Positions 9,345-17,790 are shown, numbered from the stretch's first letter. The stretch is 64,000 bases of DNA from Candidatus Neomarinimicrobiota bacterium (GCA_036476315.1 JAZGBI010000063.1:1-64000), one strand, 5' to 3'. The notes: generated by a model not told the origin, from the letters alone. Numbers and translations are program-made.

Positions 9345-9977
9345 ATGATAAGAGTACTCATTGCGGATGATCATCGGATTGTTCGCGAGGGGTTGAAGCA
9401 GATACTGGCTGAAACCTCTGACATTACTGCAGTCGGTGAAGCGAGTAACGCTGGGGAAGTATTAACGCAGGTATTGAAGAATGATTATGATGTCGTTCTA
9501 TTGGATATCTCTATGCCAGGTAGAAGTGGTTTAGAAGTCTTAAGGGAATTGAAGAGTGCAAAAGCAGGTTTGAAGGTTCTAATGTTAAGTATGCATCCTG
9601 AAGAACACTATGCAGTCAGGGCGTTGAAGGCAGGTGCGTCGGGATATCTGACCAAGGATAGGGCACCGGAAGAATTGATAGAGGCGATACGAAGGGTATC
9701 ATTGGGTGGGAAATATATCAGTGCTACCCTCGCTGAGAAATTAGCGTTTTACCTGGAAGAGGACTCAGAAAAACCACCACATGAGAGGTTATCTGATCGT
9801 GAATATGAGGTCATGCGCATGCTTGTTTCAGGAAAGACAGTAAAAGAAATAGCTCAAGAGTTATCATTGAGTGTTAAGACGGTCAGTACCCACCGGACGC
9901 GCCTTCTCCGAAAGATGAGTATGAAAACGAACGCTCAATTGACGTCCTACGCTATTCAGAATAAGCTTGTAGAGTAA
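9345..9977 (+). CDS. NarL/LuxR-family response regulator
   Basis: A 210-residue DNA-binding response regulator with a receiver at 1-120 (D8/D9, phosphoacceptor D54 in VVLLDISMPG, lysine in YLTKDRAP) and a C-terminal LuxR helix-turn-helix at about 145-205 (LSDREYEVMRMLVSGKTVKEIA, then LSVKTVSTHRTRLLRKM). It is the only DNA-binding output of the island, so the kinases and receivers upstream probably converge on it. Target genes are not evident. A C-run followed by an A-run lies just after the stop, with no clear terminator. Confidence 0.93.
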   Translation: MIRVLIADDHRIVREGLKQILAETSDITAVGEASNAGEVLTQVLKNDYDVVLLDISMPGRSGLEVLRELKSAKAGLKVLMLSMHPEEHYAVRALKAGASGYLTKDRAPEELIEAIRRVSLGGKYISATLAEKLAFYLEEDSEKPPHERLSDREYEVMRMLVSGKTVKEIAQELSLSVKTVSTHRTRLLRKMSMKTNAQLTSYAIQNKLVE

Positions 9978-10202
9978 AGCAAAAAGCCGAACTCACCCCC
10001 CCCCAAAAAAACATCTCCCTTCTCTCTTAATCTCCTAGCCTATAACAGGTTGTAGGACGGAGTCGTACAAGGCTTCGGGCCGAAGTCTGACAGATAAATC
10101 AGACTCCCTCCGATATTCTTTCCCCCTCAAGCCCTTTACCTTTCTTATACGATGATGATTCAAGACAAAGAAAGAGTTGAGAGAGGACGGGGAGAAGCAA
10201 GA

Positions 10203-10637
10203 ATGAAGAAGATTCTCCCGTTGATATTATTTGTATTTGTTGCGATCAGCTCCGGAAAGGACATGAGCCCAGGTTGGATGACTTCGACTGATAATCTTGG
10301 TGGCAAAGTTATTCAGTGGGGATTTGTTCAGAATGAGCGGGCGCCCATTCATTTCTTAGGAGGAAGTTTGTTGGCCAAGGGACTGAACAATTCTTATACG
10401 AGATTGTCTCCCAAGGCAACACTATTGATTGTTACGGGTATTGGGATTGGCTGGGAAGTATATCAGACATCGCTCTTTGACGATTTCGGCAAAGTGAGTC
10501 AATCAGAGAGGTACTGGTTTGACGCAACGGGTGATGCGATTTCTATGGGGCTTGGAGCCCTGTTAGCATTAAGCGATTTTGGGAAGGTCAGTTTTTCGGT
10601 AGACCAGAGTCAGTTACAGATACATTGGCCATTATGA
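10203..10637 (+). CDS. Predicted exported/membrane protein, VanZ- or DUF2279-like
   Basis: A 144-residue protein with an N-terminal signal-like helix (ILPLILFVFVAIS), followed by HFLGGSLLAKGLN, a hydrophobic helix ending in GIGWEVYQ, and DATGDAISMGLGALLAL. This pattern of histidine, GxGWEVYQ and an aspartate-rich segment before a small-residue helix recalls VanZ-like and YfiM/DUF2279 membrane proteins. Family assignment is from pattern memory only. The ATG at 10203 is preferred over one 17 codons upstream because of a GGAGAAG ribosome site and a good signal sequence immediately after it. Confidence 0.6.
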   Translation: MKKILPLILFVFVAISSGKDMSPGWMTSTDNLGGKVIQWGFVQNERAPIHFLGGSLLAKGLNNSYTRLSPKATLLIVTGIGIGWEVYQTSLFDDFGKVSQSERYWFDATGDAISMGLGALLALSDFGKVSFSVDQSQLQIHWPL

Positions 10638-10639
10638 TG

Positions 10640-10855
10640 GTGACTGGATACCGGTTGATTGGTTGATTGGTTAACTGGTGACTGGATGCTGGTTACTAGA
10701 TACTGGTGACTGGATCCTTGATTCTCTTTTATCCTTTTACTTTTATCTTGAAACTTGGTTCTTGGCTCTTGGACCTTGACTGCTGACTGCCAACTGGTGA
10801 CTGGATACTGGATGCTGGTGACTAGATGATGGATACTGGTTACTTGCTCCTTGAT
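10640..10855. repeat. Degenerate heptamer-word repeat array (reverse orientation)
   Basis: About 215 bases made of variants of short words such as CTGGTGA, CTGGATA, TTGATC and CTTGG, reading in the opposite sense to the arrays at 12.2, 27, 38.8, 45.2 and 63.6 kb. Read on the minus strand it shows the same CAAG-NNN and CCAGT-NN words spaced about seven bases apart. No ORF or RNA gene is seen in it. Confidence 0.75.
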
Positions 10856-10912
10856 CCCTCCCGAGAGGCCATCGAATGGGAGATATCTAATATTTAAGAT
10901 GTGCCCCCACGC

Positions 10913-11536
10913 CTATTTCCTCTTTCTGGCATAGTATCGCCGCACTTTGTTCCGGTTTCCGCAGTCCTTCATGTCGCACCACCGACGTGACCGGTTACGG
11001 CTCATATCAAAAAACAACCAGCCACACCCCCGGTCATCCGCACATTCACCAACCCTCTCAATCGCATCGGAAGTCAACAATGACGCTGCCGAACGGGCAA
11101 TAGGCCACAATATTCGATCCAGCGCATTTTCGTCACCGGACCACCCCCAGTCAAAGCCCTTTTCGGATTGTAAGAGTCTCAAGTGAACCAGAGCTTCCGA
11201 TAATGAGGCATTCAGGGCAGCCAGGTTAGATGACTCTGGTTGTCTGTCCTCTGCAACCGCAGAGAATATCTGGTAAATGGTCTCCCGAAGGGAAATAGCC
11301 TGCCTGTGGACTCTCTTTGTCCTTACAGGGCGCTGTCTTGATTCCTGCAGGATTTTTTCGGCTTCCTGATTTTCTAAGACTCCAACATCCCTGGCCCAGG
11401 AAACCAGTTTGCGGTAAGTGCCAATATGTTCATCTGGGTGATCACTGGCATGCCATTCCGCAGTGTTTGCAAAGTCCAGGCATATCCAGCCGGTTTCCAG
11501 TTTAAGAGGGAGGTTGTATGCGTTGGTTTCTGTCAT
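10913..11536 (-). CDS. CGNR zinc-finger / ABATE-domain protein
   Basis: A 207-residue protein with an N-terminal ABATE-like region (LCLDFANTAEWH at the start) and a C-terminal CGNR zinc finger. In the finger, a cysteine in the CADDRGCGWLFFD segment and the later RWCDMKDCGNRNKVRRYYAR supply the cysteines and the signature CGNR. Members of this family are predicted stress-related transcription regulators. The gene is read away from a good plus-strand promoter at 11595-11624, so it may control that divergent unit, although this is only positional inference. Confidence 0.85.
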   Translation of the reverse strand: MTETNAYNLPLKLETGWICLDFANTAEWHASDHPDEHIGTYRKLVSWARDVGVLENQEAEKILQESRQRPVRTKRVHRQAISLRETIYQIFSAVAEDRQPESSNLAALNASLSEALVHLRLLQSEKGFDWGWSGDENALDRILWPIARSAASLLTSDAIERVGECADDRGCGWLFFDMSRNRSRRWCDMKDCGNRNKVRRYYARKRK

Positions 11537-11594
11537 TCCCCTTAGGTTCCTTTCACATTAGTTCCAGAATTTTACGATAACCATCAAAATATGC

Positions 11595-11637
11595 TTGACA
11601 GGTTACACTTCCCTTTCCTATATTAACACCAGTGTAA
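11595..11637 (+). promoter_or_regulatory. Sigma70-like promoter with an inverted repeat flanking the -10
   Basis: TTGACA at 11595-11600 is followed by an 18-base spacer and TATATT at 11619-11624, close to consensus. A perfect seven-base inverted repeat (TTACACT at 11603-11609, AGTGTAA at 11631-11637) brackets the -10 and the expected start point, as operators often do. It points towards two weak downstream ORFs and away from the CGNR gene. Confidence 0.55.
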
Positions 11638-11678
11638 GTAATATAGATAGTTATGAGTTAATAATCAAGATCAAGGAA

Positions 11679-11981
11679 ATGAAAAATTCTTGGTCCCCAT
11701 TTGGTACGCTCCAGTTCCTGAAAACTGGATATCTATCGTGTTGCCTGCTACCGCTCAGAACTGTTGCTCCGTACCAACGCTCGCGGGATCTGCGGGGATC
11801 GGGAAGATTGAATGCGATATTCGCTGGTACCGGTAGGCAACCTTTCGTGAAGGTCTCCTATGCGTTCAAAAAGGCAGCAACAAACATTTCGAGCAGTGCT
11901 GGCACAAGGAGCGAAGATCAGAGTGGCTTGAAGACGTTTAGAAAAAGGTTAAGAGACACTTTCCAAAACTTAAATCCATGA
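11679..11981 (+). CDS. Hypothetical protein, doubtful
   Basis: A possible 100-residue product downstream of the promoter at 11595. AAGGAA lies directly before the ATG, closer than is usual. The sequence is basic and serine-rich with no recognised domain and no strong protein-like composition. It is listed only because a good promoter precedes it and its stop overlaps the next start (ATGA). It could equally be a decayed gene or an untranslated leader. Confidence 0.25.
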   Translation: MKNSWSPFGTLQFLKTGYLSCCLLPLRTVAPYQRSRDLRGSGRLNAIFAGTGRQPFVKVSYAFKKAATNISSSAGTRSEDQSGLKTFRKRLRDTFQNLNP

Positions 11982-12217
11982 AGAAAGGAACAAAGATGAC
12001 TCCACCTGTGATAACTGGATCCATCGTCAAATGGATCAGGCGAATTACGCGAAATGGACATGATTCAGAAGAAGAAAGCTGGATCGTTCTGGATGCATTG
12101 CCAGGAGAGGACACCATAGCTGGGCTGTATTCAAGGGAGCCTTACAAACCAAGTGTCTATTATCCTTTGAGTACGAACTCCCTCGAAGTGGGTAAAAAGG
12201 TCCATGAGCAAGAGTAG
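11978..12217 (+). CDS. Small hypothetical protein (79 residues)
   Basis: A 79-residue ORF overlapping the previous ORF by ATGA. It contains a basic stretch (VKWIRRITRNG), an acidic one (DSEEESWIVLDALPGED) and PYKPSVYYPL near the end. No family is recognised. The composition is more protein-like than that of the ORF before it, and it ends where a heptamer-word repeat array begins, so its 3' end may have been altered by the repeat. Confidence 0.35.
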   Translation: MKKGTKMTPPVITGSIVKWIRRITRNGHDSEEESWIVLDALPGEDTIAGLYSREPYKPSVYYPLSTNSLEVGKKVHEQE

Positions 12218-12221
12218 ATCC

Positions 12222-12415
12222 AAGAGCCAAGTAACAAGGGTCAAGTAACAAGGGTCAAGTATCAAGTAACCAGTGAACCAGTTACCAGATGGCAGTGGGC
12301 AGTAGCAGACAAGATCCAAGAGCCAAGTAACAAGGGTCAAGTATCAAGGATCAAGTATCAAGTAACCAGTGAACCAGTTACCAGATGGCAGCGGCAGTAG
12401 GCTGTAGCAGAGCCA
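12222..12415. repeat. Heptamer-word repeat array with two copies of a larger unit
   Basis: Words of the type CAAG-NNN run into CCAGT-NN and GGCAGT words. The larger unit, running from about 12225 to 12312 and again from about 12318 to 12412, is present twice in tandem with few changes. The bases up to the methyltransferase gene at 12690 hold no supported gene. Confidence 0.8.
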
Positions 12416-12689
12416 AGATTCGACGCTAAGGGATGATCATATCCCCCATCTTGACCTAATCCAGGAGATGGTATAACTATTTTTGGATTGCAACTCCTGG
12501 GTGGGTCACAATATATTTCGATCAGGCAAGTCGGAATAGTCTTCTGCAAAGGGTGGAACGGGTTTTCACTTTACAAACGCCATTCTAATGGCAAGGATTC
12601 CTTTCAGAATGCCCATGTTCGCGAATGCAGGAACAAATATGATTCCATAAGCCTCTTGTTCCGAGCCCACGATAGAGAGGGAAAAAGAA

Positions 12690-13328
12690 ATGCACTGCTG
12701 TCAATGTGAGGGCATTGAAACCTTTTTTGATAAAAAGGTGGCGAAGAGAGATCTCAAAAGGTATCGCAAGAAAGGACCCGTCAGGACGACAAGAATTCTC
12801 ATCGAAGCCCTTACGTCCAATGGCATCCCAGGACAGACTTTGCTCGACATTGGCGGCGGAGTAGGGGCGATTCAACATGAATTTCTGAAGGCCGGCTTGG
12901 AAAACGCGACCAATGTGGATGCATCAAAGGCCTATATAGCGTCAGCCCAGGAAGAGGCTGGCCGCCAAGGCTTTGCCGACCGTGTTAGTTACCACCACGG
13001 GGATTTTGTCGATCTTGCACCTGAGATTGAGGAAGCCGACATTGTTACCCTGGATCGCGTCATCTGTTGTTATGATGATATGGAGAGGTTGGTCGGATTG
13101 TCGGCAGAGCGGGCAGGGAAACTATACGGAGTGGTTTATCCTCGGGATAACTGGCTCATGAAAGTGGCGCGCCCTGTCATCAATTTCGTTTTCTGGCTCA
13201 AGGGAAACCCCTTTCGTATGTTCGTGCACCCGACACAAGCGGTTGACACCAGGATTCAAGAGAGCGGCCTTAAACCGTACTTCCACCGAAAAACAGCCAT
13301 ATGGCAGGTAGTGGTCTACGCGCGTTGA
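12690..13328 (+). CDS. Class I SAM-dependent methyltransferase
   Basis: A 212-residue soluble enzyme. Motif I is LLDIGGGVGAIQHE (about residues 51-64), with an acidic residue ending the second strand (NVDASKAYIASA), a HHGDFVDLAP motif II region and VTLDRVICCYDDM after it. The overall pattern resembles small-molecule methyltransferases of the Mg-protoporphyrin methyltransferase (BchM)-like group, but the substrate cannot be told. The N-terminus carries C-x2-C (HCCQC). A purine-rich ribosome site (GAGAGGG) precedes the ATG. It stands alone between repeat arrays. Confidence 0.85.
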   Translation: MHCCQCEGIETFFDKKVAKRDLKRYRKKGPVRTTRILIEALTSNGIPGQTLLDIGGGVGAIQHEFLKAGLENATNVDASKAYIASAQEEAGRQGFADRVSYHHGDFVDLAPEIEEADIVTLDRVICCYDDMERLVGLSAERAGKLYGVVYPRDNWLMKVARPVINFVFWLKGNPFRMFVHPTQAVDTRIQESGLKPYFHRKTAIWQVVVYAR

Positions 13329-13425
13329 AGTGGGGGGCCTGTTCCCCGAAAAGCGGTCCAGGGAACTCGACGGTCTGATATATCTACACCGGTCACCACG
13401 CGAGCGGCTAGCTATCAGACCGCTA

Positions 13426-14013
13426 TTATTGCATTCCCAGCTTCTTATTCCGGGCCAAGAATTTTATGGCTTCCTTAACCCTTCTTTTTCTCGTCTCTTC
13501 CCTTTTTGCGCTTACAATCCACCCTATATACTGTTTCTTATAGGAGGGCGCAAGGCTCTGGTAATATTCAGATGCCTTTTTATTAGATGACAGGGCTGAT
13601 TTGAAATCTGCCGGAGCTCTTTGAATGTCTATGACTGGTGATAATCGGTCCCAGTAACCGTTTCTTCTGGCCTCCCGTATCTTTGTAGATCCTGCCTCAG
13701 TCATAAGTCCTTGCTTGATCATTTTTTGAACCCTTTTCTTATTGAGCTCGGACCAGATGCTCCGATCTTTCCTGGGTGTGAATTTCCGCATATACTTCTC
13801 ATCGTCAACCCTCCGGATAATACTATCAATCCACCCAAAACATAACGCTTCCTCCACAGCGTCATCATACGGTATGGTTGGTTTTTCTGTGTGTTTCTTA
13901 TAGTACACTAGCCAAATCTCATTCTCTTTCCCTTGGTTTTTTCCCAGCCAGGCTCTCCAGTCCTTTCTGTTTGTGACATATAAAGTTCTGGGAGCTTTCG
14001 AACGATTTTTCAT
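13426..14013 (-). CDS. YdeI/OmpD-associated family protein
   Basis: A roughly 195-residue protein matching the YdeI/OmpD-associated family: TLYVTNRKDWRAWL near the start, EIWLVYYKK, the hallmark EALCFGWIDSIIRRVDDEKY, then FTPRKDRSIWSELN and a basic C-terminal helical region (GWIVSAKREETRKRRVKEAI). Members occur widely in bacteria and have been linked to bacteriocin or peptide resistance, but the biochemistry is unclear. ATG 14013 is preferred to a TTG six codons upstream. Confidence 0.85.
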   Translation of the reverse strand: MKNRSKAPRTLYVTNRKDWRAWLGKNQGKENEIWLVYYKKHTEKPTIPYDDAVEEALCFGWIDSIIRRVDDEKYMRKFTPRKDRSIWSELNKKRVQKMIKQGLMTEAGSTKIREARRNGYWDRLSPVIDIQRAPADFKSALSSNKKASEYYQSLAPSYKKQYIGWIVSAKREETRKRRVKEAIKFLARNKKLGMQ

Positions 14014-14071
14014 GTATTGGTTTTGCGACAAAACAACTGAGCGGTCCCACCACTCCAGGAGGCATTATGTC

Positions 14072-14515
14072 TTATACAGCCCGCCGCCTGCGCCACCAAC
14101 CGGCCAGGGCCGCGTCAAGACTATACTTACCTGGACCAACCATGAATACGCCGGTTAACACAAAGAGATTCTTCAGGGCATGGCCAGCGCTCCCCCTACC
14201 GCTGGCGAGGTGTGACCACGAGGCCATCAGCATCGTGAATCCCAACAGCGCGCACATGGGTCGGAAGAAAAGACCAAGCGCGATGAGAATGCCGCCGATC
14301 GATTCCGAAAACGCTGCGAGAAACCCGAAGACAGTGTGACCGAAGTCGATTCCAATGTGCCGCATGACGCCGCCACTGCCTGTCCAGTTCTCAGGCCCGG
14401 CAACCAGCTTCCTCCAGCCGTGAAAATATGTGAAGCCCAATCCAAACCCGATTCGAAGCACCAGGAGACCCAGATCCTGCCATTTTGTCCACGCTCTCTC
14501 CAAGGTTTCGTTCAT
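14072..14515 (-). CDS. DoxX-family membrane protein
   Basis: A roughly 147-residue integral membrane protein with four hydrophobic helices, including LGLLVLRIGFGLGFTYFHGWRKL (the DoxX hallmark: arginine, glycine-rich helix, then HG), TVFGFLAAFSESIGGILIALGLF, MCALLGFTMLMASW and the final LFVLTGVFMVGPGKYSLDA. DoxX-type proteins are quinone-associated or redox-related membrane subunits in other organisms; the role here is unknown. ATG 14515 follows a GGGGAGAGG ribosome site; a GTG seven codons upstream is the alternative. Confidence 0.85.
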   Translation of the reverse strand: MNETLERAWTKWQDLGLLVLRIGFGLGFTYFHGWRKLVAGPENWTGSGGVMRHIGIDFGHTVFGFLAAFSESIGGILIALGLFFRPMCALLGFTMLMASWSHLASGRGSAGHALKNLFVLTGVFMVGPGKYSLDAALAGWWRRRRAV

Positions 14516-14638
14516 CCTCTCCCCTACTCTGTTCACCCGGCTTGCCAGCGCCCAAGCTCAGTCGTGCCCGCTCGCGGTGAGAATCCGTGGTCCGACTCCA
14601 TTTTCAACCCGTCTTCACCAAACATGATGAATTTCTGA

Positions 14639-15367
14639 TTACAACCATCCATTAATCTTGTAGAAGAAAATTGCAGTGTACTCGTAAATGGCCCGGCTGG
14701 AAACTGACAGATTCTCAACATTGGGAACCAACTGGAAGGGATCAATGTGTATTATTTTTCTTCTCTTTCTATAGAATCTCGCCTTTACCGGATGAACCAC
14801 AATCCCTGTCTTTCGGAAAACACCCTCAGCGCGAGGCATGTGCAAAGATGAAGTCACTAAAGCAATTGTTTTCACTTCCAGGCTATCCAGTATTTGCTTT
14901 GTATAAAGAGCGTTTTCTCGGGTATTTCTTGACCTTGCCTCGACAATTATCTTCTGCTTGAGCACGCCAAATTCTACAAGAAGATCTTCCATCATGTGAG
15001 ATTCTTTTTCAGGCTCATTGAAAAATTCTCCACTTCCGCCCGACACTATTATCACCGGTGAAACCTTCTCGTTGATAAGTCTTATCCCGGTAATCAATCT
15101 CTCTGGGTTTCCTCCCAAGACCACGATGGCGCCCACTCTAAGATTATCGAGGTTGGGCGCTGGAGATCCTGTCAAGGGAGTTACTAACCACTTACGAGTA
15201 GGCGTAATGCTGAAAAAATATAGCACCACGACACCAGTCAGGAAAAGCACATTGAACAATCTTCTGTTTCGCTTCCTTCTGAACCAAAAAGCGAGCACGA
15301 GCATTATCAGCCCAAAGCTCAGAGGGTAAATAAGCCAGACAAGTATCTTAGATATATAGAAAGACAT
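14639..15367 (-). CDS. YdcF/ElyC-SanA family membrane protein (DUF218)
   Basis: A 242-residue protein with two N-terminal membrane helices (VWLIYPLSFGLIMLVLAFWF; LFNVLFLTGVVVLYFF) and a DUF218 domain from about 75: AIVVLGGNPERLITGIRLI, VSGGSGEFFNEPEKES, VEARSRNTRENALYTK (the conserved R-x-T-x-E-N-A) and VTSSLHMPRAEGVFRKTG. This is the ElyC/SanA/YdcF family, linked in enterobacteria to envelope integrity and lipid-carrier metabolism. The catalytic activity is not established from sequence. It stands alone. Confidence 0.88.
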   Translation of the reverse strand: MSFYISKILVWLIYPLSFGLIMLVLAFWFRRKRNRRLFNVLFLTGVVVLYFFSITPTRKWLVTPLTGSPAPNLDNLRVGAIVVLGGNPERLITGIRLINEKVSPVIIVSGGSGEFFNEPEKESHMMEDLLVEFGVLKQKIIVEARSRNTRENALYTKQILDSLEVKTIALVTSSLHMPRAEGVFRKTGIVVHPVKARFYRKRRKIIHIDPFQLVPNVENLSVSSRAIYEYTAIFFYKINGWL

Positions 15368-16450
15368 TATTCGCTCAGTTATATATCAAGGACGAAAATC
15401 CTATCTGATAACATGTCCCTCGATCCTTTTATCGCCAGAGCAGAATGGGAGAGTGGGCTGTGTCCATAACGTGTCATAATCTTAAGTTCATTTGATTTCA
15501 AATCATACACCCTTAGACGAAGACTATCAAGTTGAATTAAGATACATTCTCTGTGAGAAACCCGTCGTGAAAGACGAGTTTTTGACGATGTTATGCGTCG
15601 TCTTCTCAGTAGTCGCAGCGGAGTCCCGATTCTATCGGCAAAACCAGTGACATTTGCTTTGCCAGCCCGCCTGCGCTCCCTTTAGTCGGGAGTGGGCAGG
15701 CCTGCCCACTCTCCCGCTCTGGCGGGATTTGGAGGACGGATCATTCTCGTCCGAAGAAGTAAGATTGGTTGCTTTCATGTTGCTATTCTCTCGTCGGACT
15801 ATCTTATAAGTGATTGGTTTATTAGGTCCTGCACCACCATTCAATGAGATGAAGGCCGGTGAGGCTAGAATACGCGCGGGGGACGTCCGCTGCAGCGAGT
15901 TGTTATGGAGCGTCTTTCCTTGTTGTCTTTTTCCTTAATCGTTCTTCCATATTGATCATGCGCAATTGAGAGACCCCTGCTTGTGGAGTTCACTATTGAA
16001 ACCCCGTTCTTAATTGCTCTGAATCTGGTGATGTAGGAATGATATGGTGAAATTGATTTCAAATCCCCTGTCGGGATTAGGAGGAGTTCAGTTTTAGTCT
16101 TTCCAGTTTGTGCTCAATGTAAAACTGTTCTCTGTCATGAGCGATCACAGGCGCCTCGTGGGGAAGTTACATGAGAAGAGAGGCCAGGTCCCATTTCGGG
16201 CCTTCATCGCGGCCCAAGAGTCTGATCTTACTTGGAACCCGGTAGATCTCAAGGACTAATATGCCAACAGAAAAAGCGGAGAGACTGCAATGGCGACCAG
16301 GATGAGTGGAAACCACCAATCGGTCTCACCAACTCGGGCTCTTCCTCTTAGTGTTTTCATTTTCTTCACTTCTTCACTCCTTTCTAATTGATTGGACAGG
16401 GGTGGGAGAAAAAGGTTGCCATAAGTTTTTCGAGAAAGTGACATTAAATC
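15368..16450. other. Non-coding gap with a REP-like palindrome
   Basis: About 1.1 kb with no supported gene; short ORFs on both strands lack family features. The clearest structure is an almost perfect palindrome at 15688-15715 (GGGAGTGGGCAGG against CCTGCCCACTCTCCC), flanked by CCCGCCT and GGCGGG, which could fold as a long hairpin. The end of the gap runs into the first GGTCGGACC element. Confidence 0.5.
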
Positions 16451-16451
16451 C

Positions 16452-16606
16452 GGGGGTCGGACCAAGCTATGTTATTGATATTCAAAGAGAATCGTTCCAA
16501 TTTACTCACAAAATGGCTAATCTCCACAGGATCCTGCGGATAAGCATCAATATGGGACCTTATTCACATGATTATTCAACAAGATCAATTAGTTACCCCG
16601 GTCCGA
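16452..16606. mobile_element. GGTCGGACC element, short copy
   Basis: A 155-base, internally shortened copy of a dispersed element. The left end is GGGGGTCGGACCAAGCTA followed by TTATTGATATTCAA, the palindromic block TCCACAGGATCCTGCGGA is at 16523-16540, a CACATGATTATTCAACAAGATCAA block follows, and the right end is GGTCCGA at 16600-16606. It has no coding capacity. Related copies lie at 17698, 18178, 18607 and 21397. Confidence 0.65.
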
Positions 16607-16685
16607 TCCTCTCTGACAACGGTGGTAACAAGAAATTGTCAACACTTAATATTTAGGTTGTGACCCCTTTCCACAAAGGTCCCCT

Positions 16686-17390
16686 TCATTTCTTCTTGAT
16701 ATGAACTACCTTGTGATACCATTTTAAGTCATCTTTGTCAAATTCCATGTCCTCATATTCCGGATTGTAACTGACAAGTCTGATTTTGTCTCCTTTGAAG
16801 TGTATTTCCTTCAGCATTATAGCCTCATCCTTAAACCTAACAACAACCATATCTCGATTCCTTACTGTAGCGGCAGGTGAACATATCACGATGTCGTCCG
16901 GCCTAAGAAGTGGCTCCATACTGTCTCCCTGTATTGCAGTCACTTTTAGACCATAGGCAGTAATATCTTTAAGGTCGTAGGGTCTATTCATCTCGTCATC
17001 ACCGTGTCCAACCGGATATCCGTCTTCTGAAAAGAAATCCTTGGCACTATCGGCTACCCATCCAACAATCGGAATCTTGGCGGCTTGTAGATCCGGAGGC
17101 TCCCATGTTGCCCCTGGCGGCCGATCCACGGCTGGGGGGAGTTCCTCACCAGGTTTCAATTCGCGTTCAACAAATTCAATTTCAGTATGCTGGTCGTTCC
17201 AAATTATGTCTTTCTTGAAAACCTCTGCGAGGCTGATCAAATTACCCTCATGAGGTTTTCCCTTTCCGAGCCTCCACCGCCACAACGTATTTCTTCTAAT
17301 GCCAATTTTCTTCGCTAGGAGATCTTGATTCCATGACCTGGCTTCAGGGGTGCTCAGCAGTTCCTTAACTGTTTCAGTTATTCTCTTCAT
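16686..17390 (-). CDS. XRE-S24 repressor (LexA/CI-like)
   Basis: A 234-residue regulator: N-terminal helix-turn-helix (about 5-65, with NQDLLAKKIGIRRNTLWRWRLGKGKP) and a C-terminal S24 protease-fold domain (from about 115). The catalytic serine is in IQGDSMEPLL and the lysine in AIMLKEIHF. A standard Ala-Gly cleavage pair is not obvious; VGWVAD occupies that region. Such proteins act as phage CI-like or SOS-type repressors inactivated by RecA-stimulated self-cleavage. ATG 17390 is preferred over one 14 codons upstream, because the upstream bases look like promoter and operator. Its damage-response role is inferred from the dinB-ssb-dnaE set 10 kb downstream. Confidence 0.85.
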   Translation of the reverse strand: MKRITETVKELLSTPEARSWNQDLLAKKIGIRRNTLWRWRLGKGKPHEGNLISLAEVFKKDIIWNDQHTEIEFVERELKPGEELPPAVDRPPGATWEPPDLQAAKIPIVGWVADSAKDFFSEDGYPVGHGDDEMNRPYDLKDITAYGLKVTAIQGDSMEPLLRPDDIVICSPAATVRNRDMVVVRFKDEAIMLKEIHFKGDKIRLVSYNPEYEDMEFDKDDLKWYHKVVHIKKK

Positions 17391-17409
17391 ATTCAAAATA
17401 TAGCGGGAA

Positions 17410-17497
17410 CCACGTTCAATAATGTGTATCATATGTCAAGAATCTATTGACAAGTATTACATTGCCTGTTATATTTGTAACCCATAATGGAACGTGG
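17410..17497. promoter_or_regulatory. Paired inverted operator-like sites upstream of the S24 repressor
   Basis: CCACGTTCAATAATG at 17410-17424 and, on the opposite strand, CATAATGGAACGTGG at 17483-17497 match in 13 of 15 positions when one is inverted. They flank the presumed repressor promoter and a decayed gene on the other side. This is a typical arrangement for a dimeric repressor that controls itself and a divergent gene. Confidence 0.45.
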
Positions 17498-17720
17498 AAA
17501 AACGAAACCTCGACATTTTAGTAAAAAAGCTGGGCTTGGCTTTGTGGAAAATTGGAGTATCACCGAGTCTGTGAGTCGCTCGTGAAATGGCGAGCGAAGA
17601 GTCACTGAGGTATACCAATTAAAGATTGTGGAAGTTTTCGGTGTACCCGTCGATTTTCTTTATCTTGATTGTGAGGGTATGCCAGAACCCAGCTGTCTGG
17701 AGTCGGTGATATTCATATCC
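17487..17720 (+). pseudogene. Decayed divergent XRE-type regulator
   Basis: A 32-codon ORF starts at 17487 (MERGKTKPRHFSKKAG) and stops at TGA. Further on, the frame beginning at 17613 reads LKIVEVFGVPVDFLYLD, which is the typical last helix of an XRE helix-turn-helix domain. Between them lie stops and a hairpin (CGCTCG/CGAGCG near 17576). The two pieces look like remnants of a small cro-like regulator read divergently from the S24 repressor. The end of the remnant runs into another GGTCGGACC element fragment. Confidence 0.4.
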
Positions 17721-17790
17721 CGCAAATGGCCACTCAAGGCATCAAAATAGGGCTTTCTTCACACAATTATCCGATGAAATCAGTCAGTTG
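17698..17790. mobile_element. GGTCGGACC element, degenerate fragment
   Basis: A fragment resembling the two ends of the element with most of the middle missing: GAGTCGGTGATATTCAT on the left, then AAATGGCCACTC, CATCAAAATAGGG and CACACAATTATCCGATGAAATCA on the right. The same blocks occur in order in the fuller copies at 18607 and 21397. Confidence 0.45.

Noticed and set aside
10084-10105. Terminator after the NarL regulator (AGTCTGA/TCAGACT)
   Set aside because: The stem is only seven pairs with an eight-base loop and no T-run follows.
12222-12415. CRISPR array
   Set aside because: Units are seven to eight bases with no regular long repeat and unique spacer, and no cas genes are present.
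17577-17610. tRNA-like fold around CGCTCG/CGAGCG
   Set aside because: Only one hairpin is present; there is no acceptor stem, T-loop sequence or anticodon arm.
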